Assembly (NCBI RefSeq): GCF_006636205.1
Contig: NZ_VIGB01000003.1
Coordinates: forward strand, 620,001-684,000
Source of the DNA: Kitasatospora acidiphila
GTDB lineage: Bacteria > Actinomycetota > Actinomycetes > Streptomycetales > Streptomycetaceae
Reading direction: 5' to 3'
DNA length: 64,000 nt
In this document: positions 17,454 to 27,966 of the stretch, in pieces
Numbering within the stretch: the stretch's first letter is position 1
Layout of the letters: each line of letters starts with the position of its first letter
Program-made: the position numbers and the translations under genes
Notes under the pieces: model-generated
What the model saw: the letters and a program-made list of their open reading frames with translations, nothing else
What the model was told of the DNA's origin: nothing
The model's database searches: none

Positions 17454-18692
17454 ATGAAGGACGACGACGCCCGCGCCGCAGCCGGGAATCCGACGTTCTG
17501 GAGGCAGTTGCGGCGCCAGCTGTGGCAGCCGCCGCGCGCCCACGGCGAGCAGCCGCGCGAACGCGTCGTCGGCCCGCTCGAGCTCTTCTACGACCTGGTC
17601 GTGGTCGCCCTGGTCGCCCAGGCGGCCCACCACCTCGCGGGTCAGCTCACCTGGCGCGGGATCGGCGAGTACAGCGCCGTCTTCGCACTGGTGTGGATCA
17701 CCTGGCTCAACGGGAGCCTCCACCACGAACTGCACGGGCATGAGGACGCCCGCGCCCGCAGCACCTTCCTGCTGCAGATCCTGGTGCTGGTCCCGCTGGG
17801 TGCGTTCATCCCCGAGGCGGGCGGCGCCCGGGGCGCGGCCTTCGCCGTCACGGCGGGAGTCCTGTTCGCGGTGCTGACGCTGCTGTGGCTGCTGGCCTCC
17901 CTGGGCGACAGCCCCGAATTCCGCCGCTCCAGCGGGCTCTACATCACCGGGAGCGCCCTGTGCGCCGCGGTCCTCGTCCTGAGCGCCCCGCTCCCCGCCA
18001 CCACGCGAGTCCTGACCTGGGGGTTGCTCGATGCCGCCTACCTGGCGGGCTTCGCCGCCTTGCTGCTGACGGCCACACCGGTCACGGTCGCCGCGCTCAG
18101 CATCACCGACGCGCTGATCGAACGGTTCGGGCTGCTCATCATCATCGTCCTCGGCGAGACCGTGACCGGCGTGGTGAGCGGCCTCGCGGCCGAACCGGTC
18201 AGCGCCCTCACCCTGACCGTGGGGCTGATCGCCGTCGTGGTCGGATTCGGCGCCTGGTGGACGTACTTCGACTTCGCCGGGCACCGCGAGCCCCGGCGGT
18301 CAGCCGCGGCCACCACCCAATGGATGCTCGCCCATCTGCCGCTCACGGCCGCGATCGCCGCCATGGGCACGGCCATGGTCAGCCTGGTCGGGCACGCCCA
18401 CGCCGCCCGCACCCCCGCCGCCACCTCCTGGGTGCTGTGCGGCGGCGCGGCCGTCGTGCTGGCCGGCACCATGCTCGTCGCCGCCGCCCTCCAGGCCTGG
18501 CGCACCAAGCCGGACCTGTACCGCCCGCTGTCACGGACCTGCGCGGCGGCTGCCCTCGGCTGCCTCGCACTCGGCGCGGCCCACCCGGCACCGCCGGTGC
18601 TCGGTGTCAGCCTGGTCGCGCTCTTCGCGATTCCGTGGGGGCTCGCCGTGGCCTACCGCCTGCGCCACCAGGGGACGGCTGCCCGGGAGTAG
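17454..18692 (+). CDS. Low temperature requirement protein A (LtrA) family membrane protein, 412 aa
   Basis: This is a polytopic membrane protein with about eleven hydrophobic segments. The N-terminal family signature VGPLELFYDLVVVALVAQ begins near residue 40. A second conserved segment, RFGLLIIIVLGETVTGVV, is near 224 and YFDFAGHRE is near 270. The length is typical. The biochemical role of LtrA proteins is unknown. It follows the SnoaL-like gene by 48 bases on the same strand and may share its transcript. Confidence 0.9.
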   Translation: MKDDDARAAAGNPTFWRQLRRQLWQPPRAHGEQPRERVVGPLELFYDLVVVALVAQAAHHLAGQLTWRGIGEYSAVFALVWITWLNGSLHHELHGHEDARARSTFLLQILVLVPLGAFIPEAGGARGAAFAVTAGVLFAVLTLLWLLASLGDSPEFRRSSGLYITGSALCAAVLVLSAPLPATTRVLTWGLLDAAYLAGFAALLLTATPVTVAALSITDALIERFGLLIIIVLGETVTGVVSGLAAEPVSALTLTVGLIAVVVGFGAWWTYFDFAGHREPRRSAAATTQWMLAHLPLTAAIAAMGTAMVSLVGHAHAARTPAATSWVLCGGAAVVLAGTMLVAAALQAWRTKPDLYRPLSRTCAAAALGCLALGAAHPAPPVLGVSLVALFAIPWGLAVAYRLRHQGTAARE

Positions 18693-18844
18693 GTCCGCTC
18701 GGCGATCCGGGTCTGCGCGAACCGGACCACCACCCTGACCACGGGCCGAGCCGGGTGGCCGCCTACTATCGTTCCGCATTCTTCGGGGGACGCTGACGCC
18801 TGATCGGCCGTGCTCGTCGCCCAAGGCCACGCCCAACACGGCAC

Positions 18845-18875
18845 CACGAGTCCACCGCACGACGGTGGACTCGTG
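18845..18875. promoter_or_regulatory. Perfect 13-bp inverted repeat before the glutamate-synthase-like gene
   Basis: Arms at 18845-18857 and 18863-18875 are perfect complements around a 5-base loop, ending 5 bases before the AGGAGGA ribosome-binding site. It could be a repressor operator or an RNA hairpin that tunes translation or stops read-through from upstream. No U-tract follows, so an intrinsic terminator is less likely. Confidence 0.55.
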
Positions 18876-18893
18876 ACTCGAGGAGGAACGTTC

Positions 18894-20420
18894 ATGCACG
18901 CCCGGAGAATCGGCGCCGTCGCCGCGACAGCAGTGGCCGTGGTGGCTGCCCGCGACCTCATCCAGAAGCGGCACGCACTGCTCCGGAACTTCCCGGTGAT
19001 CGGCCACGCCCGCTACCTGCTGGAGGCGATCGGGCCGGAGCTGCGGCAGTACATCGTGACCTCCAACGAGGAGGAGCGCCCCTTCAGTCGTGACCAGCGC
19101 ACCTGGATCTACGCGTCGGCGAAGGAGGAGAACAACTACTTCGGATTCGGGACCGAGGTCGACGTCGAGCACGTGCAGGGGCACGCCTACCTGAAGCAGC
19201 GCACGTTCGCCGGCGCGCTGCCCGACGCCCACGACCCGCAGGCCCCGCTTCCCTCGGCCAAGGTGCTGGGCGGGCCGCGCGGGCGCGCCAAGGCGTTCCG
19301 GCCGGCGAGCGTGGTGAACATCTCGGCGATGAGCTTCGGCTCGCTCTCCGGCGCGGCCATCACGGCGCTCAACAAGGGGGCGGCGCTGGCCGGCGCGATG
19401 CACAACACGGGCGAGGGCGGCCTCTCGCCGTACCACCGCAGCGGCGGTGACATCGTCCTCCAGATCGGCACCGCGTACTTCGGCTGCCGCAACGAGGACG
19501 GCACCTTCAACCTCGACAAGCTCAAGGACGTGGTCGCCGGCGCGCCGGTCAAGGCGATAGAGATCAAGCTCTCCCAGGGCGCCAAGCCGGGGCTGGGCGG
19601 GATGCTGCCGGGCGCCAAGGTGACCCCGGAGATCGCCGAGATCCGCGGCATCCCGGTCGGCAAGGACTGCGCCTCCCCGTCACGGCACACCGCGTTCAGC
19701 GACGTCGACTCGATGCTCGACTTCGTCGAGCTGCTGGCCACCGAGACCGGTCTGCCGGTCGGGGTCAAGAGCGCGGTCGGGGAAATGGGCTTCTGGCAGG
19801 AGCTGGCCACGCTGATGGCACGTGGTGACCGCGGTGTCGACTTCGTGACCATCGACGGCGGTGAGGGCGGCACCGGAGCGGCGCCGCGGATCTTCGCCGA
19901 CTCGGTGGCGCTGCCGTTCCGGATGGGCTTCTCCCGGGTCTACGGGACGTTCGCCGAGCTGGGGCTGACCGACGACCTGACCTTCATCGGCTCCGGCAAG
20001 CTCGGCCTGCCCGAGAACGCCGCGGTCGCGTTCGCCCTGGGCGCCGACATGGTCAACGTGGCCCGCGAGGCGATGCTGTCGATCGGCTGCATCCAGTCGC
20101 AGAAGTGCCACACCGACAAGTGCCCCACCGGCATCGCCACCCAGAACCCCTGGCTGGCCCGCGGCCTCGACCCGACCTCGAAGGCCACCCGGGCCGCGGT
20201 CTACCTGCGCACCCTGCGCAGGGAGCTGACCAAGGTCTCGGCAGCCCTCGGCGTCGCCCACCCGGGGCTCATCACTGCCAACGACATCGAGATCATGAAC
20301 GGCGACTACGAGGCCCGCACCCTGGCCGGCGTCTACGGCTACAAGGACGGCTGGGGCGAGCTCGGACCGCACCTCGCCGATGAGATCACCGCCCTGCTCA
20401 CCGCCAAGCCGGCCGTCTGA
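18894..20420 (+). CDS. FMN-binding glutamate synthase family protein, 508 aa
   Basis: This is a GltB central/FMN-domain-like protein of the stand-alone type found in actinobacteria. An N-terminal hydrophobic stretch may anchor it. The flavin barrel carries SFGSLSGAAI near 148, LSQGAKPGLGG near 226 and TIDGGEGGTGAAP near 322. A Cys cluster (CIQSQKCHTDKC, about 401-412) matches the 3Fe-4S site of glutamate synthases. It lacks the glutaminase domain, so it should act as an oxidoreductase of unknown substrate rather than a full GOGAT. The ATG at 18894 follows a strong AGGAGGA. Confidence 0.9.
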   Translation: MHARRIGAVAATAVAVVAARDLIQKRHALLRNFPVIGHARYLLEAIGPELRQYIVTSNEEERPFSRDQRTWIYASAKEENNYFGFGTEVDVEHVQGHAYLKQRTFAGALPDAHDPQAPLPSAKVLGGPRGRAKAFRPASVVNISAMSFGSLSGAAITALNKGAALAGAMHNTGEGGLSPYHRSGGDIVLQIGTAYFGCRNEDGTFNLDKLKDVVAGAPVKAIEIKLSQGAKPGLGGMLPGAKVTPEIAEIRGIPVGKDCASPSRHTAFSDVDSMLDFVELLATETGLPVGVKSAVGEMGFWQELATLMARGDRGVDFVTIDGGEGGTGAAPRIFADSVALPFRMGFSRVYGTFAELGLTDDLTFIGSGKLGLPENAAVAFALGADMVNVAREAMLSIGCIQSQKCHTDKCPTGIATQNPWLARGLDPTSKATRAAVYLRTLRRELTKVSAALGVAHPGLITANDIEIMNGDYEARTLAGVYGYKDGWGELGPHLADEITALLTAKPAV

Positions 20421-20980
20421 CGCTCCGACGGCGACGGGCACCCAGCCCGGTGGCCGGGGGCGCCCCTGGCCGCAGGGCAGGTGCGGATCGTGGCGATCGC
20501 CGAGACGACGTGCTCGGCGATCGCCACGCACAGCTGCCGCGGCGATCGGACAACGTCGCCCCACGGCGGACTTTTCGAGGCCGGGTGCGGCGGCAGGCAC
20601 GGCCTCCCGGTGATCCGAGGTGTCAAGTCCCCGATCACGGAACACCCATCGGCCCCACGGACGGTCAAGGCCGGCCGACGCAGGCCCAGTTGTGGTCCCA
20701 GGGCTCCGGACCGGCGTCAACACAGCGGGCAGCAGCGATCCGACGGCCCCTCAGTAGCGGCTGCTGGAAGAGCCCGGCGGCTCGTCGGGATGCCGCAGGC
20801 ACGGCCCCTCCACCACGTGCACTGCGCCGTCGGCGGCGGTGCCCTCGGTCGCCTCACGACCGGACGAGGCGCCGAACCAGAAGTTCTTGCCGATCCGTTT
20901 GTACCTGTGCGCCCAACGCTGTCCGGGGGTGACGGGGGCGTGAGCGCCGCACAGTGATTCACTATTTTAGGGGACTGTCA
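20421..20980. other. Intergenic region with a strong hairpin; no gene seen
   Basis: This 560-base stretch separates the glutamate-synthase-like gene from the AfsR/SARP regulator. I see a 16-bp perfect hairpin at 20489-20528, listed separately. An AT-richer patch lies just before the regulator (GATTCACTATTTTAGG around 20956-20971) and may hold its promoter or ribosome-binding site. No convincing coding frame or RNA gene was found. Confidence 0.5.
20489..20528 (+). terminator. 16-bp perfect hairpin downstream of the glutamate-synthase-like gene
   Basis: Arms 20489-20504 and 20513-20528 (CGTGGCGATCGCCGAG type) are exactly complementary with an 8-base loop, about 70 bases after the stop codon. 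No T-run follows, which is usual for streptomycete terminators. It could also be a protein-binding dyad. Confidence 0.5.
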
Positions 20981-23371
20981 ATGGTGACCCAACCTATTCG
21001 ATTCCTCATGCTCGGGCCCGTGGCAGCCCATCACGGGGAGATGGCGCTGCCGGTCGGATCGCCGTTGCAGCAGGCCATGATGGCAGCCCTGTTGCTGCGG
21101 GACGGACGGGCCGCCAGTGCGGGCGAGCTGATCGCGGCCCTGTGGGGCGCGGCGCCGCCCAACAGTGCCTCGGCCATGCTGCGCACGTACGCCTGGCGGT
21201 GGCGCAAGGAACTCGAACGCGACCGCAGCGCCCCGGCGATCCTCACCTCGCTCGGCGACGGCTACCGCATGGTGCTGCCCGCCGAGAACGTCGACGCCGT
21301 GCGGGTGGAGTCGCTCGCCGCCGCCGCGCTGGCCGCGGCCAGGAAGGGCGAGGACCACGCGCGGGCCCGGCGGCTGCTCGACGAGGCGCTCGACCTCTGG
21401 TTCGGGGAGCCGCTGGCCGGGGTGCCCGGGCCGTTCGCCGAGCAGCAGCGGGCCCGCCTGGAGGACCTGCGGATCAGCCTGCTCGAGGAGAAGTGCGGCC
21501 TGGAGCTGGAGTTGGGGGACCAGAGCCGCGCCGTCCCGGCGCTGCGCGAGCTGACCGCCGAGCACCCGCTGCGCGAGCGCCCGTACGTGCTGCTGATGCG
21601 CGGGCTGTACCAGAGCGGACGGCAGGCCGACGCGCTCGCGGTCTTCGAGCGGGTCCGCCGGCTGCTCGCTGCCGAACTCGGCATCGACCCGGGGCCGGAA
21701 CTGCGCGCGATGCACCAGCGCATCCTGCGCAACGACCCGGCTCTGGTCGGCACCGCCGCGCCCGAGCCCGAGCCGACCGCCGGTGGCCGCACCCCCGCCC
21801 GGCCCACCCCGGCCCGGTCAACCCCGGTCCCGGCCCAACTGCCGGCCGACATACCCGACTTCACCGGGCGCGAGAGGGAACTCGCGGCGCTGCAAGCGGT
21901 GCTCGGCCGGGTCGTGCAGGACACCGCCGACCACACCGTGCTGCCGATCGCGGCCGTCTGCGGCATGGGCGGCGTCGGCAAGACCGCCGTCGCCCTGCGC
22001 GTCGCGCACCGGCTGCGCGCCGGGTTCCCCGACGGCCAGCTCTACGCCGACCTGCGCGGCGACCAACCGAAACCGGCTCAACCCAGCGTGCTCCTGGCCA
22101 GCTTCCTCACCGCCCTGGGGATCGCCCCCAACGCTGTGCCCGAGACGCTGGAGGACCGCTCCCGGCTGTTCCGCTCGCTGCTCGACGGCCGGCGCGTGCT
22201 GATCCTGCTGGACAACGCCCGGGACACCGCCCAGGTCCGCCCGCTGCTGCCCGGCTCCGCGCACTGCGCCGTCCTGATCACCAGCCGGGCCCGGCTGTTC
22301 GGTCTGGCCACCGCCGCCCAGATCGACCTCGATGTGTTCAGCGTCGGCGAGGCCACCGAGATGCTGGCGCAGGCCGCCGGTGGCGGCCGGGTCTGCGCCG
22401 ACCCGGCCGCCACCGGCGAGCTGCTGCGCTACTGCGGCCGGCTCCCGCTGGCCATCCGGATCGTGGCCTCCCGGCTCGCCTCCCGCCCGTCCTGGACGGT
22501 GGCCCGGCTCGCCGACCGGCTGGCCGCCGAGCAGCACCGGATGGCCGAACTGAGCCTCGGCGACCTCGCCGTGGCCAGCGCCTTCGACTGGGGCTACCGG
22601 CAGTTGACGCCGGACCAGGCGACGGCATTCCGGGTGGTCGCCGCGGTGAGTCGACCGGACATCGGCCTACCGGCCGCGGCGGCCGTGCTGGGCGTCGACC
22701 GGCGCCGGGCCGAGGACCTGCTGGAGTCGCTGGTCGACGCGGGGATGGTCACCCAGACCCACGCCGGCCGGTACCGCTACCACGAGCTGCTGCGCGTCTT
22801 CGCCTCCCAACTCTGTGCGCCGGGCGGCGCGGTGGAGTCCGCCACCGCGCTGAGCAAGCAGCTGGACTTCCTGCTCGCCACCGCCACCGCCGCCTTCCTG
22901 CAGATGGTGCCCGGCGACCCGATCAGCTCGGCGCTGCGTACTCCGGTGGTGCCCGGGCTGCGCTTCGACACCCCGTGCGCGGCCGCCCGCTGGGTGGCCG
23001 AGGAGTTCGACGCGGCGATCACCGCGGTGCTGGCCGCGACGACGGCCGCCACCTCGGCACAGGACCTGCGCACCGCCGCCGACCTGCTGATCGCGCTCCG
23101 CCCGTTCGACGCGGACCCGCGCCACGAGCGGCTCGCGGTGGCCGCGGCGGCGGTCTCCGCCGCGGCCACCGACCGCGCCGACCGGCACTCGCCGGGCCGG
23201 GCCGAGTTCATCCGCGGGAACCTGGCCGTCCAGGCCATCCGGCTGGGCGAGGCCGCCGAACACTGCCGCCGGGCGGCCGCCGCCTGCCGCGACGGCGACG
23301 ACCGGGTGATCCTCCCGGCCAGCCTGGCAGCAGCCGACATCCGCCCGATGTCCGTCGCACACCGCCCGTAG
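20981..23371 (+). CDS. AfsR/SARP-family transcriptional regulator with NB-ARC ATPase domain, 796 aa
   Basis: This is a large antibiotic regulatory protein. Residues about 1-95 form the OmpR-like winged helix, and about 100-245 the bacterial transcriptional activation domain (LLEEKCGLELELGD, then YQSGRQADALAVFERVRRLLAAELG). A Pro-rich linker precedes an NB-ARC/STAND ATPase domain from about 285, with P-loop CGMGGVGKTA near 327, LILLDN near 407 and a GLP-like RLPLAIRI near 487. The C-terminus is short: the usual TPR array is mostly missing and the protein ends soon after RPMSVAHRP. An AGGGGAC site precedes the ATG at 20981. It is convergent with the NRPS operon and is the best candidate for its activator. 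Confidence 0.9.
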   Translation: MVTQPIRFLMLGPVAAHHGEMALPVGSPLQQAMMAALLLRDGRAASAGELIAALWGAAPPNSASAMLRTYAWRWRKELERDRSAPAILTSLGDGYRMVLPAENVDAVRVESLAAAALAAARKGEDHARARRLLDEALDLWFGEPLAGVPGPFAEQQRARLEDLRISLLEEKCGLELELGDQSRAVPALRELTAEHPLRERPYVLLMRGLYQSGRQADALAVFERVRRLLAAELGIDPGPELRAMHQRILRNDPALVGTAAPEPEPTAGGRTPARPTPARSTPVPAQLPADIPDFTGRERELAALQAVLGRVVQDTADHTVLPIAAVCGMGGVGKTAVALRVAHRLRAGFPDGQLYADLRGDQPKPAQPSVLLASFLTALGIAPNAVPETLEDRSRLFRSLLDGRRVLILLDNARDTAQVRPLLPGSAHCAVLITSRARLFGLATAAQIDLDVFSVGEATEMLAQAAGGGRVCADPAATGELLRYCGRLPLAIRIVASRLASRPSWTVARLADRLAAEQHRMAELSLGDLAVASAFDWGYRQLTPDQATAFRVVAAVSRPDIGLPAAAAVLGVDRRRAEDLLESLVDAGMVTQTHAGRYRYHELLRVFASQLCAPGGAVESATALSKQLDFLLATATAAFLQMVPGDPISSALRTPVVPGLRFDTPCAAARWVAEEFDAAITAVLAATTAATSAQDLRTAADLLIALRPFDADPRHERLAVAAAAVSAAATDRADRHSPGRAEFIRGNLAVQAIRLGEAAEHCRRAAAACRDGDDRVILPASLAAADIRPMSVAHRP

Positions 23372-23392
23372 AACCGGGGCGGTGGTACGTGG

Positions 23393-23423
23393 AGCGGGTG
23401 ACGGCGGCCCGCCGTCACCCGCT
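23393..23423. terminator. Bidirectional hairpin between the SARP gene and the NRPS operon
   Basis: AGCGGGTGACGGCG at 23393-23406 pairs perfectly with 23410-23423 across a 3-base loop. It lies between two convergent stops, and its right arm overlaps the end of the MFS gene. It probably serves both transcripts. Confidence 0.65.
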
Positions 23424-24758
23424 ACCGCTCGGATGGCCGCCCTGCGCGACTGGCTGGCGGACACCGTCAACGGCGGACGGTTCCCGGTCGCGGGAGGGGG
23501 TCGGCTCCGGCTCACCGGCCGGCAGCTCGCGGATTCGCCGCAGCGGGGAGGCGATCAGGACCAGCGGTACCAGGAGCTCGCCGAGCTGAGCCGCCCCCAG
23601 CGTCGTCCGTGCTCCGACTCCGGCGCCGAGCGCTCCGCCCAGCAGCGCGCCCAGCGGCATGACTCCCCAGGTCAGGAAGCGCATGGTGGCGTTCATCCGG
23701 CCCAGCGCCCCGGCCGGGCAGAGCGTCTGGCGCAGGCTCACCTGGGCGATGTTGTAGGCCACGATCGCGAACGAGCAGCCGAACCACCCGACCACGAACG
23801 CGATGAGCCCGATCCCGCCGTGGGTCAGGGGAACGAGGAGCCCGAGCGGCAAGCCGACGAGCGGCGGCAGCCACACCCCGCGGGCGAGGCCGACCCGTCG
23901 GATGAGGCCGGGGGCGGCGAGCGCCCCGGCGAGGCCGCCGGCACTGCCCGCTGTCATCAGTACGCCGATGAGTCCGGCGGACAGCCTCAGATCGTGAGCC
24001 AGGAACGTGGTGATGACCGCCGCGAACACCGACATGAACAAGTTGACCACGGCGGTGGCCCCGGCGAGCGCGCGCAGGATCGGATCACGCAGGACCAGCC
24101 CCAGTCCCTCCCGGACGTCCCGCAGCAGCCTGGGCTTCTCCGGGCGGGACGGCGCGGGCTCGGTCTGCCGGATGTTCGCTATGAACAGGCCCGACAGGCC
24201 GAAACTCACCGCGTTCGCCGTGATCGCCAGTGGTGCGGTGAGCACTTGGACCAGCACACCGGCCACCGACGGCCCGGCCATTTGCGCGACCGAGGCGCTG
24301 GCCTGCAACTTCGTGTTCCCTTCGACCAGGTCTCCGGGTTGGATCAGGGTGGGCAGATAACTCTGATACGCGACGTCGAAGAAGACCGTGGCGAAGCCCT
24401 GGGCCAGCGCCACGGCGTAGAGCTGCCAGATCGTCAGCGCATCGCACCAGGCCGCGAGCGGTACCGACGCCAGCAGCCCGGCGCGCACCAGGTCGGCGCA
24501 CACCATGATCGGGCGCCGCCGCCTGCGGTCGCACCACACCCCGGCCGGCAGCCCGATCAGCAGGGACCCCAGGAACTCCATCGCGACCAGCACACCCACA
24601 GCCGGTGGCCCGGCGTGCAGGTACAGCACGGCCACCAGCGGCATCGCCAGCACGGACACCTGCACCCCGAACTGGCTGACCGTGTCGGCGATCCAGAGCG
24701 AGCGGAAGTCCCGGTGGCCCGACAACCCGGAGCGGCGGCGTCGGGGCAGGTCGCTCAT
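23415..24758 (-). CDS. MFS exporter (EntS-like, MFS_3 type), 447 aa
   Basis: This is a twelve-helix major facilitator protein of the drug/siderophore exporter type. [14 protein letters not shown] near residue 19, the loop 2-3 motif [11 protein letters not shown] near 75, and [14 protein letters not shown] near 125 are family features. The start ATG overlaps the stop of the NRPS gene upstream (ATGA), so it is the last gene of the biosynthetic operon. It probably exports or confers self-resistance to the product. The C-terminal tail is hydrophilic. Confidence 0.9.
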   Translation of the reverse strand: MSDLPRRRRSGLSGHRDFRSLWIADTVSQFGVQVSVLAMPLVAVLYLHAGPPAVGVLVAMEFLGSLLIGLPAGVWCDRRRRRPIMVCADLVRAGLLASVPLAAWCDALTIWQLYAVALAQGFATVFFDVAYQSYLPTLIQPGDLVEGNTKLQASASVAQMAGPSVAGVLVQVLTAPLAITANAVSFGLSGLFIANIRQTEPAPSRPEKPRLLRDVREGLGLVLRDPILRALAGATAVVNLFMSVFAAVITTFLAHDLRLSAGLIGVLMTAGSAGGLAGALAAPGLIRRVGLARGVWLPPLVGLPLGLLVPLTHGGIGLIAFVVGWFGCSFAIVAYNIAQVSLRQTLCPAGALGRMNATMRFLTWGVMPLGALLGGALGAGVGARTTLGAAQLGELLVPLVLIASPLRRIRELPAGEPEPTPSRDREPSAVDGVRQPVAQGGHPSGSG

Positions 24759-27700
24759 GCGTGCGCCTCGGCCTCGTCGTCGAGCAGGAACTCCGCCAGC
24801 CGGGGCGCCATGGCAGCCACCGTCCGGCTCTCGAACAACATGCTCATCGGGAAGTCCAGGGCGAGGTCGTCACGGATCCGGTTCGCCATCCGCATCGCGA
24901 GCAGCGAATGGCCGCCGAGGCCGAAGAAGTTGTCGTGGATTCCGACGTGCGCGATCCCGAGTACGTCGCACCAGACGCCGCAGAGCCATTCCTCCAACGC
25001 GTTGCGCGGTTCGCCGTCTTCCGCGCCGGGTGCCGACAGGTCGGGCGCGGGCAGCGCCGCCCGATTGAGTTTGCCGCTGGCCATCCTGGGGAGCTCGGGC
25101 AGGATGACGACCGCGCTCGGCACGGCGTGGGCCGGCAGGCGCCGCTCCGCGAAGGACCGCAGGGCATCGGGCTCCGGCAGAGCGCCGGCCGCGGCCACCA
25201 CGTACGCGACGAGCCTGGAGTCGCCGGGCGGGACCGCCGAAACCGTCGTCGCGCATTCCCGGACGCCGGGGTGCGCGCACAGGGTCGCGTCGATCTCGCC
25301 GAGTTCGATGCGGAACCCGCGGACCTTCACCTGGTGGTCGGCCCGTCCGAGGAAGTCCAGGCTCTCGCCGTCGGGACGCAGCCGTACCAGATCCCCGGTG
25401 CGGTACAGCCGTGCGCCGGGGCGGGCGGAGAACGGGTCGGGGAGGAACCGTTCGGCGGTCAGGCCGGGGCGGTTCAGGTAGCCGCGGGCCACGCCGGTGC
25501 CGCCGATGAACAACTCGCCCACGGCGCCCGGCGGAACCGGCCGCAGATCGGCGTCCAGGATGTGGGTGGCGGTGTTGCCGAACGGCGTTCCGAGCGGCAC
25601 CGCGCTCAGGTCGGTCAGCGTTTCGGGCGTGCACTGCCACCAGTTGACGCAGACCGTGGCCTCGGTCGGGCCGTAGCCGTTGTACAGCTCGCAGCCCGGG
25701 AGTGTGCGAAGGAGCTCCTGCGCCGTGGCGACGGGCACTTCTTCGCCGCAGGCCACGGCGAGCCGCAGTGTCGTGCATTCCTCGATACCGCGCTCGGTGA
25801 GGAGAACGCTCAGCATGGACGGCACGAACTGGGCTGCGGTGACGCCCTGGGTGCGGATCAGGTCGCGCAGGTAGCCGGTGTCCTTGTGGCCGTCGCGGCT
25901 GGGGAGGACCAGGCGCGCGCCGACGGTCAGCGGCCAGAAGAACTCCAGGACCGAGGCGTCGAAGCTCAGCGAGGACCGCTGCAGGAAGGCGTCGTCGGGC
26001 TGCAGCGGGTACCTCGCCTGCAACCAGTCCAGCCGCTCGACCGCATTGCGGTGGGAGAGCACCACGCTCTTGGGACGCCCGGTCGAGCCCGAGGTGGAGA
26101 TGGTGTAGGCGATGTTGTCGAGGTCGCAGGGTGCGGCCGGGTCGCTGTCCGGCCAGGCGGCCCACTGCGCCGGATCGTCGAGGTCGAGGATCAGCGCGTC
26201 CGTGGGCGGGAGCGCTTCGGCGATCCGCCCCTGGGTCAGGATCACCGGCACGGCCGTGTCCTCGATGAGATCGGCGAGGCGGTCCCGCGGATGCTCGGGG
26301 TCGAGGGGGACGTAGGCGCCCCCGGCCTTGAGGACGCCGTACAGGGCGGCGACCAGCTCCGTCGAACGTTCCGCGTGGACGCCCACCAGTGTCTCCGGGC
26401 CGACACCCGAGGCGCGCAGACGGTGCGCGATCCGGTTGGCCTGCCGGTTCAGCTGGGCGAAGGTGGTCGCCGTGCCGTCCGGGAGCACCAGCGCGACGGC
26501 GTCCGGTGTGTCACCGGCCTGGGCGGAGAAGCGCTCGTGCAGAGCGGTCTCGGCGGCGGGCCTGTCGGGTCCCACCGAGAACCGCGCCAGGGTTCGTCGG
26601 GCCTCAAAGGCCGGTGCCAGATCGCCGATCCGACGCTGGGCGTCCTCGGCGACCTGGGAGAGCACGGTTTTCAGGTGCGAGGCGAACCGGCGCATCGTCT
26701 CGGGCCGGTACAGGCTGACGTCCCAGGCGACGTCCACGGCTATCGCGCCGTCCACGCGGTGGTCGAACCAGATGCCGAGGTCGTACTTGGACCCCACGCC
26801 GGGCACCGGCAGTTCGGTGACGGTCAGGCCGGCCAGGTCGGGCGCGAAGCGGCGGCCGCTGCCGTAGCCGACGATGATCTGGAACAGCGGTGTGCGGGAG
26901 GGGTCGCGCTCGGGGGCGAGTTCCTCGACGAGCAGCGGGAACGGGACCTCCGCGTGTTCGAAGGCGTCGAGCACGAGGTCCCGCATCCGCTCGACCGATT
27001 CGGCGAAGGTCGGATCGCCGGAGGTGTCACCGCGCAGCACCAGCATGGTGAGCAGCGGGCCGATCATCGAGGCCGTCTCGGCTGCTTCCCGCGCCGCGGC
27101 GGCGGTGCCCACGGTCACGTCGTCTCGGCCGGTGTACTGCCGGAGTACGATCTGGCACGCCGCGAACAGCACCATGGCGGGTGTGGCGCCCACGGAACGG
27201 CCGAGTTCGGCAAGCCGCTCGGCCTCCGGACGCGGAATCACGAAGCCGGTGACGTCCCCGGCACCGGACCGGTGCGCGGGCCGCGGCAGCTCCGGGAGCA
27301 GTTCGAACGGGTCGAGGCCGGCGAGCTGTTGGCGCCAGTAGTCGAGGTGTTCCGAGGTGCTCTCGGCCCGGGCCGCGTCCTCCTGTGCCGCCGCGAACTG
27401 CGCGTACGAGATCTCCAGCGGGGCCAGGTCCGCCGCGCGGCCCGTGACGGCGGCGTTGTAGAGCTCTGCCAGTTCGGCGTAGAGGACGTTGCGCGACCAG
27501 TCGTCGAAGGCCAGGTGGTGGACGGTGACGAACAGCAGGTGGAGCTCGTCGGCCAGGCGGATGAGCCGGGCGCGGATCGGCAGGCCGTCGGCGACGTCCA
27601 GCGGTGCCGTCGCCTCGGCGAGCACGTGGTCCTCGATGCTCCTGCGGTCCGGCGCGTCCGCGGCGTCCTCGGTGGCCAGACTGAACTGGTCCGCCGACCG

Positions 27701-27919
27701 CACGACGCCGCACGGCTCGCCGTCGACGAGGCGGAACGAGGTCCGCAGCAGTTCGTGCCGTGCGACGAGGGCCGACAGCGCGGAGCGCAGCGAGCCGACG
27801 TCGAGCGGTCCCGTCAACCGGAGCGGCAGTGGCACGAGGTATCCGGCCGGGTGCGCACCGAGTTGCTCGGCGAACCACAGCTGCTGCTGGCTCTTGGACA
27901 GCCGGACGAGGTTCGTCAT
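24755..27919 (-). CDS. NRPS, one module C-A-PCP, 1054 aa
   Basis: This single-module synthetase has a condensation domain at about 5-430, with active-site HHLAFDD near 136 (DD instead of the usual DG). The adenylation domain spans about 450-950 (TSGSTGRPK near 611, YGPTEAT near 750), and the carrier has LGGHSLL near 1003. Aligned by eye to GrsA, the specificity residues read D-A-L-Q-V-C-G-V-C; I do not recognise the substrate. No E or TE domain follows. The ATG at 27919 follows AGGAAGGG. A GTG at 27970 overlaps the upstream NRPS stop (GTGA) and has GGAGGAGG further up, so translation may start 17 codons earlier. The end overlaps the MFS gene. Because the upstream NRPS ends in E, this C domain may accept a D-residue. 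Confidence 0.95.
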   Translation of the reverse strand: MTNLVRLSKSQQQLWFAEQLGAHPAGYLVPLPLRLTGPLDVGSLRSALSALVARHELLRTSFRLVDGEPCGVVRSADQFSLATEDAADAPDRRSIEDHVLAEATAPLDVADGLPIRARLIRLADELHLLFVTVHHLAFDDWSRNVLYAELAELYNAAVTGRAADLAPLEISYAQFAAAQEDAARAESTSEHLDYWRQQLAGLDPFELLPELPRPAHRSGAGDVTGFVIPRPEAERLAELGRSVGATPAMVLFAACQIVLRQYTGRDDVTVGTAAAAREAAETASMIGPLLTMLVLRGDTSGDPTFAESVERMRDLVLDAFEHAEVPFPLLVEELAPERDPSRTPLFQIIVGYGSGRRFAPDLAGLTVTELPVPGVGSKYDLGIWFDHRVDGAIAVDVAWDVSLYRPETMRRFASHLKTVLSQVAEDAQRRIGDLAPAFEARRTLARFSVGPDRPAAETALHERFSAQAGDTPDAVALVLPDGTATTFAQLNRQANRIAHRLRASGVGPETLVGVHAERSTELVAALYGVLKAGGAYVPLDPEHPRDRLADLIEDTAVPVILTQGRIAEALPPTDALILDLDDPAQWAAWPDSDPAAPCDLDNIAYTISTSGSTGRPKSVVLSHRNAVERLDWLQARYPLQPDDAFLQRSSLSFDASVLEFFWPLTVGARLVLPSRDGHKDTGYLRDLIRTQGVTAAQFVPSMLSVLLTERGIEECTTLRLAVACGEEVPVATAQELLRTLPGCELYNGYGPTEATVCVNWWQCTPETLTDLSAVPLGTPFGNTATHILDADLRPVPPGAVGELFIGGTGVARGYLNRPGLTAERFLPDPFSARPGARLYRTGDLVRLRPDGESLDFLGRADHQVKVRGFRIELGEIDATLCAHPGVRECATTVSAVPPGDSRLVAYVVAAAGALPEPDALRSFAERRLPAHAVPSAVVILPELPRMASGKLNRAALPAPDLSAPGAEDGEPRNALEEWLCGVWCDVLGIAHVGIHDNFFGLGGHSLLAMRMANRIRDDLALDFPMSMLFESRTVAAMAPRLAEFLLDDEAEAHA

Positions 27920-27966
27920 GGTCCCTTCCTGAGCGTTGGCTTGGGCATTCGGCGTCCGGGGCGGTG

